DNA from: Azolla pinnata
Taxonomy: Eukaryota > Streptophyta > Polypodiopsida > Salviniales > Salviniaceae
Length of the DNA stretch: 64,000 bases
Direction of reading: 5' to 3'
NCBI GenBank assembly: GCA_037176905.1
Contig: JBBBWG010026413.1
Coordinates: forward strand, 1-64,000
The translations under genes and the position numbers were made by a program. Position 1 is the first letter of the stretch. Each line of letters starts with the position of its first letter. Below are positions 1 to 14,200 of the stretch, in pieces. Below the pieces are notes generated by a model that ran no database searches, was not told the DNA's origin, and saw only the letters and a list, made by a program, of their open reading frames with translations.

Positions 1-440
1 ATGAAATAACCATATAATTAATCCTAAAAACATTAATTTTAAGGTATAAGCTCTCATCAATCAAAGAACCTTAGACTCAGTATATTACTAAGAGCATAAT
101 ATTATATAATTTGTTTTCTTGGCAGTTATGTGTTTTGGGATATTATTTAACAACTTAAAAATTCAAAAAATTACTTAACAAAGAATAGAAAATCCAAAAA
201 AATGCTAAGAAAAATTTGAGAATATATTTAAAATCAGTACTAAACATAGATAACTAAAATGAAATTATTTACACACATACAATACTTTTCAATACTAGTT
301 CTTACCTAAAGACAGAGTTCTTTGCAAAAAATATGTATGCCAATTTAATAAATTTTCATGAGAAGGAGATAGCTCTTAGGAATAGTCTAATTTCTCTTTA
401 ATGAATAGAAAAGAGGCGTCACAACTCAAAAATTAGTACG
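1..440. other. AT-rich sequence, no gene seen
   Basis: Very AT-rich with no open frame of useful length and no recognisable motif. It may be the decayed 5' part of the LINE that follows, but nothing in it shows that directly. Confidence 0.5.
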
Positions 441-3400
441 AAGCTTAATGAAGCACAAACTAAAGTCAAAGAAACGTTGGAAAAAAAGAATGACTTTCAT
501 TTCCATGAAAACTTGATGAAATGGATCCAACACGAAGAAAAATCAAACAGAGAATTCTTTCAAATGGTGAAGCAAGGAAGAATGGCAACTACAATCAGAT
601 CACTTAGGAAAAGTCATGGTAGTAACACATTAGAGCATGAAGAAATTCATAACATAGACATCCATGAATCTACAATAATCTATTATAAACATCTCCTCCA
701 TCATGCAATGTAGAAGCAACTAGAGGAGAAGTATGGAGCAAAATTCAAAGAGAATCTCCCCGAAAATGAATTATAAGCTATGTATGCCAATCTAAATGGA
801 GGAACTATTAGCATCGCTAAATAGCATATCCAACTATAGTTGCTCAGATGAGGATATACTTAAACCATCTTTTTTTAGATTCTATTGGAAGCTTATAAAT
901 GATGACTTATGCAAAGCATTACAATAAATTATATTTATTATAGGACAAATGCCTAATGAAATAGTTGACAAACTTATCTTCTTAACTCCTTGGAAGATTT
1001 GAAGACATGGAGGCCAACTACAATTCTCAATACAATTATGTAAAAATTTTGTAAAAGTGTTTGCCTCTAGACTACAACCTCTACTAAAACTAGTGATTCA
1101 TTCCTCATTAATCATTAAGGAGCAAAGCATGGATATATCTTCAATTTTTGGGAAGTGGCAGCCCTGGAAATAAAAGAAAAGAGCCCTTAACAGTGTTATT
1201 GCTAGATTTTAAAACAAACTTTTGTTTCGGTCAAATGGAAATTTCTACAAGGTGTGTCTTTATTATGGGCTTCTGTTCAGAATGGATAGTACAGATATCG
1301 TCCCACTTCTTGATAACTAAGAGTGGATTTCCTATTGGAGAACTTGAGAAATGCTAATATATTCGTTTATCATGCTCTATGAAACAAGGGTGCCCTTTTG
1401 CACATTTTCTATTTATTTTCTATACAGAATCCTTACACACCTTACTACAAAATATATTAATGTAAAAGGGCTGAAAATGCCTTTAGAAAATGAGATCTTA
1501 GACGTGGCGGTTGCAGTCGACACGTGCTTATACTTAGACGAAATGCTAGAGAATCTTTGAAAGATAGAGGTAGTATTGAATCTCAATTGTTTGGTGTCTA
1601 GTGTGCAAGTTAACTAGCATAAATCGATAGCCTTTTGGGTGGCATATGTCGAACTACACTCTCCTTGGCAACCATCATCGATGGATCTCTCTAAGAGAAA
1701 CAATTCGATATCTAGGATACCATGTAGGGATAGATATGGAGCCTAAAGCTTAAACCAGTCCTTTGTGATTATAGTTGTGCAAGAAATTACTATTTTGAGA
1801 GAACTCAATGTTGTCCCTTGCAAGAAGAGTATTTATAATAAATTATGTATTGTTCTTATATATTTGTTATATCATTATAGGTCAGATCTTCTCAAGAACA
1901 TGCATTAATCAAATTAAAAGGTTGATACGAAACTACCTTTACGCAAGTAAAGCTGTGGGGGATGCACATGCAAAGGTCATGGGAAACTATCATCATGACC
2001 AAAAGCAAAGGTAGTTTGGAAATAATTGATTAAATCCAACAAAGTAGAGTTTTGCTAAGCAAATTCATTGTTCAGAGCTTTCTGCTACTTGCAAGTTTTT
2101 GGTGAAAACTTCTATTTTGGAACTTCTATTTTGGAGAAACTTAGACTATGCACCAACTACAGGTGGAGAATGGAAGAAAGAACGATGGCTCCTGCTTGTT
2201 GAAAATAAAATGCATTTGTCATGATCATGGGAAGACAAATTCATCAATCATGTTTAGTGCATGGGACTACTTGACACTATCAATTTCTCACTTTTCCCCT
2301 TTCCAAGAGGAAATGGATAGACAACCATGACTTTTGGAATCTGAATCTCAAAGACAATAGGGGGATTATGTTTGGCAATAGAAAAAAAGTGACCTAGTGC
2401 AAAATGGCTTCCGCAACAGCAAGATATGAGGTAGAGTGGAAAATATTTTGTTAGCTATCAAACACGGATTTGAAAAGGAAACTTCTTGGAATTAATGATG
2501 TCCAAATTATAAAAGAAAGTATATTACTAGGGCACTGGGAGCGAGGCCCACTAAACATCATTCCAACCAAATGGTTTGGCAGTTTAATCAACATTGAACA
2601 AGTTACATTGAAAGTAGTAAAAAATGAAGATACCATGCCTTTTTCTTTGTAACAATGGAATGGGAAAATTATTCGAAATTCTATTTGCTCAAATTCATCC
2701 ACAAAAGAATGGCATAGGATATGAGTGGTACGGTACATGGGTAAAAAGTGGATAATTGATCCAAATGTTTATGTTGTAGTTGATATGGACTATGTGTGGA
2801 TATATGGACGACAACCTATCTCTAAGATGAATTGGGACCCAAGCGAGTACAACTAGAAAGATCTTAGTAAACAAGACAAGTATATCTCCTTCTTTGAGTA
2901 CATTGTCAAAATTAGAAGGAAAAATTATGGAAAGAAGCACACCCCTATAACTATGAAGCATTGGCTCAAATACAATTTAACAAACAATTTCTAGTTATTG
3001 CCATCCTAGAAATATCTTTATTCTAAAAAGGAAGCTAGGAGAATAATCATGCTTCAATGGCTAGTAGTCCATAATTTAATTATAGTAAGAAAATGGGTAA
3101 GCAAGGCAAGTCACTCCTCATATGCTCATGTGATATGGAAATAGAATCGTGGGCGCGTTGTATATGGGAATGTATTAGAGCAGAATACATATGGAAAAGA
3201 ATATTATACATTATGTATCCTTACACAAAACATGTGTATTTTCATGGGGATTGATTATGTGGTGCTCAATAATCAAACAAAGCTTGGCTATGTGAAAAAA
3301 ATATAGCTAGTTTTGTCTGACATGTAAATAACGATGGAGTCACCCTTAGTATATCCCATGAGGTGAACAAAGAATTTACTTCACTTGGAAAATTAAAAAA

Positions 3401-3650
3401 AAATGCGATATAATCACTACCATTGCATTATTTTACATTTGGACAACAAGATGCAAGAAACTCTTTCAGAACATTCGAGAACCCTAGAATAAACAATAAA
3501 AAAACTATGGCTCAAACTAGCATATACACTAAAAAGTCAATATCAAGAAGTAGAATGCAACTCGGAATAAGCTACGATAAAAAAAAAGGATTTCATATAG
3601 GAATGGAGAACTATAGGGATCTTCTCAGGCCCAAACTATTTGAAGCCTAA
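440..3650 (+). mobile_element. Degenerate LINE (non-LTR retrotransposon), L1-like
   Basis: Broken-frame translation gives the landmarks of a plant L1-type reverse transcriptase in the right order. A stretch like FYWKLINDDL lies at about 880-910. A 'WRPI..LN' region with VFASRLQPLLK lies at 1010-1100. IRLSCSMKQGCPFAHFLFIF (RT motif 'RQGCPL') is at about 1340-1420. A worn 'FADD'-like stretch is at 1500-1550, and IRYLGYHVGID is at about 1705-1740. LSLARRVFIINYVL, the RT thumb motif, is at 1811-1855. LLSKFIVQSFL is near 2055. A Cys-rich tail, CSCDMEIESWARCIWEC, is at 3120-3175. Many stops and frame changes show long inactivity. The endonuclease domain was not recognised, so the 5' end is uncertain. 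No poly-A tail or target-site duplication was found. Confidence 0.75.
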
Positions 3651-3964
3651 TTGGCACTACTCTACACCAAATTTTTTATTCCCAAAATTTATATATTTTA
3701 ATCAATATATACATGAAGATATTTGACATAAAGGTAACTATTGGAACCGGCTACTACAATGTCGACTAACACAAAAAGTGTGGATAAGGATTGCTAGCAT
3801 TGACAAGTGGTATCACATGAAGTTATGCCACTTGAGAGGACTATTGCATACGGTAATACCAACTATTTCTGTGTCTTTAAAATCGTGGCAATAACTGCAT
3901 TATGATATTATACAAAAGACTAGGCCTTGGACATTGTAATTATCCATTAATGAAGTATCTTTTG

Positions 3965-4065
3965 GAAAAAGAAAACAACAACAATAATAATAAGCAACAT
4001 TTTTTGTCTTCCTATATTACTACTACTACTACTAATAATAATAATAATAATAATAATAAGAGAGA
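3965..4065. repeat. AAT/ACT trinucleotide microsatellite
   Basis: Short runs of CAA, TAA and ACT triplets interrupted by unique bases. They lie between the LINE remnant and the larger TAA array upstream of the EDM2-like gene. Confidence 0.8.
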
Positions 4066-4504
4066 ATTACCAAAAAAACATCTAACAAAATTATAAATTA
4101 CATTTGAACACCTACTAAAATAAAAAATTACAAATTAACGTCTACTTTCATCTTCCACTAAAAATTAGCACCCAAATATTTTCATAAGTATAGCGTAGAT
4201 TAATTTTATTCCTAATCGCGTCCCACTAATTGATCCTAATCTATTTCCTTACTATACCTGGTTAACAAAAGTTAGTAATGCTAGAATCTAATCGATTGAA
4301 TAACAACATTAATTTGGTGTTAATAAACTAACTAAACGTTAATAAATTAATTAGAACTGATGCTAATCGAGCTCACAATTAATTAGAACTTATCAATTAA
4401 TGGGGTGTCAATTTTTGAAACAGAGCGTCAATTTGTAAATTCTGGTTTCAGTAGGCGGTAAAATGCAATTTATAAAAATTGTTAGGCGTTTTTTCTGTAA
4501 TTTT

Positions 4505-4727
4505 CCCTAATATAATAATAATAATAATAATAATAAAAGTAGCAACATTTTTTGTTATTCTATAATAATATAATATTCTTTTATAATAATAATATATTTT
4601 TTGTTCTTCTTTCATAATAATAATAATAATAATAATAATAATATAAGTAGCAACATTTTTTGTTCTTCTATAATAATATAATATTCTTCTACGATAATAA
4701 TAGTAATAATAATGTTTTTGTTCTTCT

Positions 4728-4760
<33 letters not shown>

Positions 4761-4844
4761 TAAGTAGCAAAATTTTTTGTTCTTCTATAATAATATAATA
4801 TTCTTCTATGATAATAATAGTAATAATAATGTTTTTGTTCTTCT

Positions 4845-4892
<48 letters not shown>

Positions 4893-5125
4893 TAAGTAGC
4901 AACATTTTTTGTTCTTCTATAATCATAATAATAATAATAATTTTTTTGTTCTTCTTTAATAATAATAATAATAATATAAGCAGCAACATTTTTTGTTCTT
5001 CTATATTAATATAATATTCTTCTATGATCATAATAATAATAATATATTTATTGTTCTTCTTTCATAATAATAATAATAATAATATATTTATAGTTCTTCT
5101 TTAATAATAATAATACAAGCAGCAT
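4505..5125. repeat. TAA array with a higher-order unit of about 100 bp
   Basis: Runs of 5-17 TAA triplets alternate with a conserved spacer reading roughly AAGTAGCAACATTTTTTGTT, then CTTCTATAATAATATAATAT and CTTCTATGATAATAATAG. The spacer plus TAA tract recurs about six times, with the tract length varying most. The array ends about 140 bp upstream of the chosen EDM2 start codon, so it occupies the likely core promoter or 5' leader. Confidence 0.85.
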
Positions 5126-5140
5126 TTTTTTGGTCCTCCA

Positions 5141-5176
5141 TTCTTCTTCTTCTTCTTCGTCGTCGTCGTCGTCTTC
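5141..5176 (+). repeat. TTC/GTC triplet tract in the EDM2 leader
   Basis: A run of TTC triplets followed by GTC triplets directly upstream of the EDM2-like coding region. The frame is open through it, but no ATG precedes it, so it is read as 5' leader. Confidence 0.7.
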
Positions 5177-5264
5177 ACAGACAGAGAAACAGACAGACCA
5201 AGAGCTCGACGCCATCGTTTCGACGCACGCCCTGTGCAGAGCTCGTCTCCTGCTGCTCCTCTCG

Positions 5265-8200
5265 ATGCCTGCTCACGGCTCGGATGCCGAGAAGCAGCCC
5301 CTGATCCCTCACATGCACGGCCATGGATACGCTTCCTCTGATGACGACATCGAGGTCAGGCACGACATCGTGGACCACTACTGGTTGGAGTCGGACGGCG
5401 ACACTCCCGTTTCCTTCTGCCGCCTCCCTCACTACTTCGGGGGGGCCGAGCAGGCTGCCCCGGAGGAGGAGACGGAGGTCTACCTGAGGGGCAAGTCGGA
5501 GGATGGAATGTGCCTTTACGTCAGAGCTCTCGCATGGAAGCTCGAGCTCACCAATGAGATGAAGCCGGTTTTCCATCTCAAAACTGACAAATACTGGTAT
5601 GTGCGTGCGTGCGTGCGTGCGTGCGTGTGTGTGCAGCAACGAAGCACACATTCAAAATGCTCGGATTTTTCCTACATTTCTCATTCGAATGAAGCACTTT
5701 AGTTTATAGGATGCCCTTCTGGTCAAGTTGTTGAAAAACCTAGGAAGCAGTGTATGGGAAGAGAGCTTCTTCCCTCATCCCACTCTTATGCCCTACTTGT
5801 ATGTAGGGCTTGGAGTTTTTTGAAATCAAGGTTATTGTATGGTCTTAAGAGTACGACCAATTCAGTTGTTTGATTCTGGCATGCTGGCTTTGCGTTTGCA
5901 TCCTTGAGATGCTGACACTCTTGAAACTTGGAGGAGAAAGGTAGCTAACATATACACATGCCGGTTGGTGACAAGCTCATGCAGGTGCACACAACCTGAT
6001 AGGCGAGGTCCTCCTTATGGGTGGATAATCTATCACCATGATGTTTGTTGAAAGCATTTAAGTGAGAGCATAGCGGATTGGTCCCAGAAGACAGTATATA
6101 GGCTTGTCCATGAAGACATCAGAGCAACTGGATCCCATTTTGTGTATGAGGGAAGAAGAGTGCTTGTCTTTACATCTTTGGATTAACTTGTTTAAAATCA
6201 AGGCTGTGATTTCTTGAAACTCTTCTGAATGGATGCATATGTGCTTTCTCACATAGATATGACAGCCTGATTTAGGTATATAAGTATGCAACTCTCAATT
6301 AAGTGGTTGAAAATCAGATTCTGATCCATTTGGAAGTCCATTGAATGTGACTTTGTAATGGCGTATTATCAAATATTAAGCTGTTGAAACCGAGCTAATG
6401 ATTGCTAAAGATCATTAGTATCTCTGGTTTCGTAATTATACTTTACTATCTCAGGACAAAGTTGTTGAAACCACGAAAGAGCTATGAGGAGACTATCAGA
6501 AGCATTTTGAGCGTCACACATTTTCTAAATTATGCTTTTGTCAACCCTGGAGGTTCGGAGAAAGCTGCCTGGGATCATGTGAAGGAATTGTTTCCGTAAG
6601 TATGAATTTTGTGACACGTCTGCTCAAATTTGTATTCACTTTACTTGTTCATGGTCCTCTTCTCTGCATTTTTAATCATTGTAAAGGGTTATGAATGTAA
6701 CAAAAATATGTTTGATTTGTAGCTCTTGGGATGTGGAACCAAGCCGCAAGGATTTACATTCTCATCTAACTATTGTACAACATCTTATTTCTTCAAATCA
6801 GCGCTTAGCTACCTCCATTGTAATGTACTGTTGATACATTCTTTTGATATCTCAATTGCTTTCAAACTTTTACCAACCTTGTCTATGATGCTATATCACA
6901 GGCTCTTCAAACTGTGGATATAGGCTTGTCGAAAAAGGCAGTCATAGAGGTCACTGTTAATCTTTTTTAATCAAGCACATTTCGTTACACTGCATGTAAG
7001 GAAGGATATTGTAAATATTCAAATTTTTGTTGGATTTACTTCTGGATGATTATGATGTGTAAAACTATAACATAATGCTCTATCTCTGGCAAGCGGTGAA
7101 ATTTGATTCTCCTGCAGAGAGGGGCATACATAATTCTAAATGTATTGGTTATCCAAACATGGAAATGCACTCATTTCCCATCCCTCACTGCCCGACCCTT
7201 GAAAACATGCATGAATGTATCTCTATGAAAGAGTGCAGGTTTTCATTGCATATTATTTGTCACCTTTAATCGTGTCTTTTTTGTCACAGGATGGCCGTCA
7301 AAGTATTAAAAAGCGGATGTATATTTCTGATGGCGAAGATGATGAAGTTGAATTCGATCACAAGAACAAAAGAAGCAAGACAGACCTAAATGGTGCAGAC
7401 TTTGATGAAGAAATAAATGGTATTGAAGAAAATGCAGATGTGGATGATGTTGGTGACCTTTCTGAGACTGTTTGCTGTATTTGTGACAATGGTGGTGAAG
7501 TTACTGGGTAAAAGGCCTGCATTTGTGTTTTTTATGTTCTTCCTCTTGAATGATCGTGGAGTACTATTTTTGTTAACTTATGATGCTGAATGCATCTTAT
7601 TGATTTTGATTGTGAGGAAAGATGTGACGGCCCATGCATGAGGTCATTCCATGTCCATAAAGATGCACAAGGTTCTGATGATGTGAATTGCCCAACGTTG
7701 GGGTTTAGCAAATCTAAGCTGGAGGTGTGGAATCATTTAATCACTTACGTTCGTTAGTTCAGACTGAGATACTGACACGGTGCTTGCTTTATAGAGAATG
7801 GATAAGTTCTATTGTCCGAATTGTGAAGCCAAAGTACATCAATGCTATGCATGTGGAGGTCTTGGGAGTTCAGATGAGACTGCTGATGCTATGCAAGAGG
7901 TATGTTTCTGTTTGTGAGTATTTCCATTTGAGGTTGCCATAAATTATAGTAAGGAATAATAAGGCGTCTTCCTCTCTGTCTAGAATGCCCCATGTTCGAG
8001 ATTGTTTGAAGGCCAAAATGTTAGTCAATCTAAGCACAGGATCTTTGGTTATTGGATATCTGCAATATTAGAATTTGTGTAGTTGTATCTATACACTTGT
8101 GTGAGACATAAAAACATTTGAAGATGTGTTTCTTGTTTTTGTCTTATAGTGTACAACCATCGCCATCACAAATTGTATTCTACTGACTGCAACCTTTGTG

Positions 8201-11200
8201 TGGAATGGCTTCAGTAGTCTCAATGAAATAATTTGATGTTGCCATTTGAAATTAACATTAATCAATTTGTGTGAATAATGGCACCAAAATATCTTTTGCA
8301 GGTATTTGTTTGTGATGCGGCTATGTGTGGTCACTTTTATCACCCTACATGTGCTGCTGAACTTATTTTATGTGATAAAGATAAAAGTGAACAGATTGCT
8401 CTGGCTGAAGTTATAAGAGAAGGAAAAGGCTTTGTATGCCCCATGCATAAGTGTTGGGAATGTGGCAAAGGAGAAGTAAAAGATGAGAGAAATTTACAGT
8501 TTGGCATTTGCAGGAGGTGTCCTAGAGTTTGGCATCGACAGTGTTTCCCTCCGTATGTTTCTCAATATGTAGTAGTTTAGGGAGAAGACTTGTGTAATTA
8601 ATGAATCATTGTCATCTTGTAATGCATTTCACAGTTCCATTCTATTTGATGAGAATGCTGACGATAAACCAAGAAGGGAGGACCAGATTACAAGAGCTTG
8701 GGATGGTCTTCTGCAAAATCGAGTTCTTATATATTGCAAGTGAGGCACAGAAAATTTATAACTAGTTAATCCTATGGGTTAATTTCTGCCAAATTGTACC
8801 AAAAGTGCTGTTGAATAAATTTTAATGCCCCATGATTTGATATTTGTGTGAATGTGTGAGAATGAAAACATTATTAGCTTGCCCATGATATTGCTAATAA
8901 ACTTTTAGAAAGCTGTGTAATTTACACATTAAGATTATGTGCAGTAATTTTAAAGTCAAACTAGTAGATAAATACAATGTAAACCTTCTAGGTATTTAAT
9001 TAAAAAATATACTTGTTTGTATATTGTTGTCAAAATAAGAGTATTAGCCAATATTTTTCGATAGCTAAGGAAATAAGGAATTAACTCACTTTATGTTTCC
9101 ATTCACCTGTTACATTTCTGTAAAGTTGAAAGGATGTTTTTTGTTTATTTTTTTCATCAACTGTTAAACAGTAGAATTGGAATGATAATTTGTGATAGCC
9201 ATGATTTTTTACCCTGAATAGGAATAAGCTAGCCATCTAAATGGATGAACTATAAACATTTCATATTCATTTGTGCCTATTTAATAGTGAACCAGAACAT
9301 AACGATCAAGTGCGGTAATTTTAAAGACAGACTACTAGACAAATACAATGTTACTCTTCTAGGTGTTTAATTATAAAATATACATGTTTTATATATTGTG
9401 TTCAAAGTATGAGTATTAGCAACTGTATTTAAATAGCTAAGGAAATAAGTAATTAACCCAATTTATGTTTCTATTCACCTGTTTATATTTCCGTAAAGTT
9501 GTGAGGATGCTTTTTGTTTATTTTTGCAACAATTAAACAGTAGAAACTGAATTATAATTCATGATAACTCCTGAATAGAAACAAGTTAGCCATCTAAATG
9601 GATTAACTATAACTATTTTGCATTTTTTTTGTGCCTATTGAGATATTGAACCAGAAGAATAAGATTGCATATTGTAATTTTAAAGACAAACTATTAGACA
9701 TATATATGTAACCCTTCTAGGTATTTAATTATAAAATGTTCTTGTTTACTTCTAAATTCAGAATATTAGTATTAGCTATTATATTTAAATAGATAAGGAA
9801 ATAAGTAATTAACACTCTGTAGGTTCCCATTTACCGGTTTGTATTTCCTTTATGTTGTGATGACGTTTTTTGTTTATTTTTGCATCAATAATTAAACAGT
9901 AAAATATGAATTATAATTTGTGATAGCCATGATTTGTTACCGAGAATAAAAATAAGCTATGCAATCAAATGGATTAACTATAAGCATTTTTCATTTATTT
10001 TGTGTCTATTTAAATAGTCAACCAGATCCATTAGAATTGCATATCTCCATTTTTAGTTGTACTTGTTCTGAGAGACGAGGCCACATTTAAGATGTATTCC
10101 TTTTTCAGTCCCGTAGACCATATCGGCCCTTTGAAAGGCTTCGTTGTCTCTCAAATGCTAACTTTGGTTAAAACAGTTTTAGACAGAATTATATGACATT
10201 GTTAAGTCCTAGAACATTGACTGGTAAATTCTGTCAGATGACTTAGCTCAGTGAGTTAGTGCATTATAAGAAAAAGCTTTGAATGTCCTGCATATAGTAT
10301 TATCAGTGCCATGAATATCATAGTTGCAAGTTCAAAGTCAACACTTTTTAGTTCGTTTCTTTGAAAGTGTATAAATACCAGGTAAACATTTGGAGAAGTT
10401 ACATTCACTGAATGTTGACAGGAAAATAGAATAGATGCATATAAAGATAAAGGGAGTGACGCTATTAACAAACCCAGCAAACTAATGAAATATTAACTCA
10501 CTGGCTGTATACAAAGGAATAACACGTTGCAACTGATATTTTTGATTCATTTACTATCTTTAAGTAGTTTGACACAGTTAACATGGGTGGCATACATATC
10601 ATATTGCAATGTTACAGTAGAATAGATACTTATGTAAATATAAATGATCAATTTCGAATGCATATCTTAGGTATGGGAATTTTGTTTATATTAGGCGGCA
10701 TCCTATGATTTCCAATCTGGGAACACCTGCCAGGACTCATGTGAAGTTTCCCACAAGTTATTTTTCTAGTGGAGGAAAATTATCTGAGAACAACAAATTG
10801 GAGCAAACAGAGAAAGGAGAAAAACTGAGCAATGTAGACTCATTCATGAAAGATGAAGATGGATTGAAGCGGACTACTGAAAATCAACTTGTGAAGCTAT
10901 CAGAATCTGTTGCTAAGAGGACAACAACAGTTCCCTCGGGGCCAAATTCCACAAAGAAAAAACATTGGAGCTCCATGTCCAAAGGACGGTCTCCTGTTCT
11001 TGTACTAAGAACAGTATCATCTTCTACTAAAAATGCTGGAAAGCTCAGGGAATCTTTTGAGAATGAAGTCCAAAGCAATGAAAACCATGACATCGATGTT
11101 TTATCGAGGGAAGCAAAGGTGAGTGGAGTAGGCTTGAAAGTTAAACCTCCAAGTGCTTCAAGCTCTCAACAGGCCCTGCAGAAAAGCAAGACTCCTTTGG

Positions 11201-14200
11201 ATAAATCGAATGCAATTAGCAATGAAACCCGAAAAATGTAAGGGGAATATGTTTTCACAATGTTATCTATCTTGGTTTGCATTCTTCTATGTTTGTTGCT
11301 CATGTCTGGTTTCAACAGGGTGGACAGCATCATTGAAAAAGTGAAAGCAAGTGTTACGTTGGATAATATATTGAAGAAGCATGAAGTTCCTCTTAATTAT
11401 AGGGGTGCAAACCCTAAAACTACATGTAGAAAACACTCTCTTGTCCGAATTGAATCAATTATAAAGGTAAGCAGGAAGTTTCCAAGATCTACTGCTTAGT
11501 TAATGTTCACAATGCTGCCAAGCCTTGTGAAAATATTGTGTTCTTGGGCTTTCATTGCAGGGCATGCAGAAAGCCGTGGAAACCCTTGACAATGGTGGTA
11601 GCATCGAGGATGCAAAAATGAAATGTTCGCCAGATTTGATCAAGTATATTGAAATATGCAGGGTATGGTTGATAAGAATGCTATAATCAAAGGAAATATT
11701 TTAAATGAGGAGATTTATGGAGTAGCCTTCTATTTTTTATTTCTCTCGAAAGATTTGTGTCAATGCTGAGGACCTTTTTATACGGTGCAACTATAAAATG
11801 ATTTGTTCATCTTTGCAAATACTAGAACCAATTGCCCAAAATGTGCAAAACCAGCTTGTAATCGGAAAGCAGTACTACATAGCAGTTGTCATGGATACCA
11901 CAAATTAAATGACCACATTGAGTAACATAGTTATTTTCTTGTCCCTCATGGCTTATATAAAATTGTATAGAGACATTTAAGGTGCAGGCTATGCAAATGA
12001 CAATGAACACCTGATGTGGTTACTTGTTATGGCACATCCATGTCTGTTGTTTTTACATCTGGTTTTCCATTTTACTTGGTTGTATACGCTTTGACGTTCT
12101 TATTATGTCAATCAATGAGTTTGCTATTTACAAACTGATGAATCACTTAGCTGTCAAGCAAGGCATGAAAATATTTTCATAGTTCTTGTGTACATTGCAA
12201 TATTTGATTTTTATTTAGCACACTAAACTCATTCAGTTCATTTTTGTACGTGAGCAGAATGATTTGTGTGTATACATGTCACCATTTCTTTATGGTGCAC
12301 GGTACACTTCTTATGGTCGGCACTTCACAAAAACTGAAAAACTTGAACAGGTGAGTGATTCTTATTTCTGGAGTTTTTTCTTGTTTTTATTTCAAGTATT
12401 TTATCTGATGGATGAGGCAACTATGCAAATTCATTATTTGTAACACTCACAAAAACATCTTCTGCATATGCTGACATCATAGTTTTAGCCAGTGGAAAGT
12501 TCGCATTCTTGATAGAACCTCTGAATTAATTGAGTGGGTTAATATGAGTGATTTCAAGGGATACCAGTGCCTGCTTTCGATGGTGGTGGTTAGTAATATA
12601 CAGGAAAGCAACAAGAAGGTTCTAAGCACTGTGCGTAGAACATTGGATCTGTAGGCCTACTTAATGTTAGATAGTTTTGTTTTAAGCACATTTCTGAAGT
12701 TGCTTCCCTTGACTGATTGTTATTGGCCCAATAGAGCAATTATGCCCCAGGTCAGGCATAATCTACAGGTAGAGGTTTCTCTCAAAAGAAAGGCTGATTT
12801 GCTAGGTGATTTGGAATGTAAGTTGCCTCAAGATAATAGCCTCAGTAGAAGTAAGCGACAGTAAGATAATTCTTAAAATTTTAGATCATAGAACGTGTGA
12901 ACATGTAATCCAAGATACAAAATGAGATGAAATCAAAAGGAGTGATGGAAATGTAGAAGCGCATATAATTAAGGGCGAATTTGAGATTAAAGCATGCAGG
13001 GTGCGTGTATTCTTTATTTTCTTATTTTTATAATGTTTAGTTTCTTCTGTATAACTCTCTGGTTCTTATTTCAGTATTGTTTAGTTTCTTTTGTATGCTA
13101 GTTTTCTTTTACATTTCCCAAATCTGCTGTCACCATTTCTATCATACTTTCTCATTTTCATGGTCCTTGCTAATTACCTTGACAATCTCAGTTTCTGTTT
13201 AGAAGATAATCCATTGATATCCACTTTGTGTTTTCCTTTGCCGATGTTGCAGATTGCTGCCAGGCTGCATTGGTATTTGGATGAGGGTGATATGGTAAGG
13301 ATTTGTAATTTATTCACATATATTACTGCCTTAAATCTGTAATTTGTAGTAGTCCATTTTCAAAATACTTAATTGATTGATATGCTGGGTTTTTCAGCTT
13401 TGAATCTCAATTGTGTAATTTCCGTTTTACATACTTTTAATTATACCTATTTGATCTAGTTTTATCAGTAAAGAAGATAGAGAAGCATTCTATGAATGGA
13501 GTTTTGATGCTTTCAGTGAAGTTAAAGCTGGGATGGTTTACATTAAGTTGAATAAACTCCTGGTAGCAGGAACCTCTAAGTTTGCTGCCATTGATTTGCA
13601 AGGTCTTTCTTGATATTCTTTGCTGCAGGTCGTTGATTTCTGCTGTGGAGCAAATGAATTTTCACTCCTGGTGAAGCAGAAGTTAGACAAATCTGGGAAA
13701 AAGTGTAGCTATAAAAACTTTGATGCCATTCAGACAAATGTAAGCTAGTTGCATATAACCTGTCACTTTGTAGTGCCATCAATTGTGAATTATTGGATAT
13801 TTAATGAGTCGTAGTGAATGATAGTGAATTATTGTATATTTAATGAGTCGTTTTTTCCACTGAGAGCTCACAGTCGCATTGATGCACTGTAAATCACATC
13901 CTGCAATGAACTTAAAAAATAGTCCTGTGATTTGTAGCATACAAGCACAATATAAAGTAGTTTCAGGTTGTGCATAATTTTACTACTGCAATACTGTTTA
14001 CTTACTTACAATTCTCACTGTAGAATGACTTCCATTTCACAAAGAAAGATTGGTTCACAGTAAAGCAAGAGGATTTGGTTGATGGCAGCAAACTTGTGAG
14101 TTCATTAACATCAATTAGAAGTAAACTTTTGGGTTTGTTTTGTAATGTTAATTAATGTTTCTTGATATGTGGCAGATCATGGGATTGAATCCGCCTTTTG

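Noticed and set aside
4612-5031. Minus-strand Leu/Ile-rich open frame
   Set aside because: Translation of the TAA array.
5130-5264. Upstream in-frame extension of EDM2 (poly-Ser then LLLLLS)
   Set aside because: No ATG. It is the TTC/GTC leader tract.
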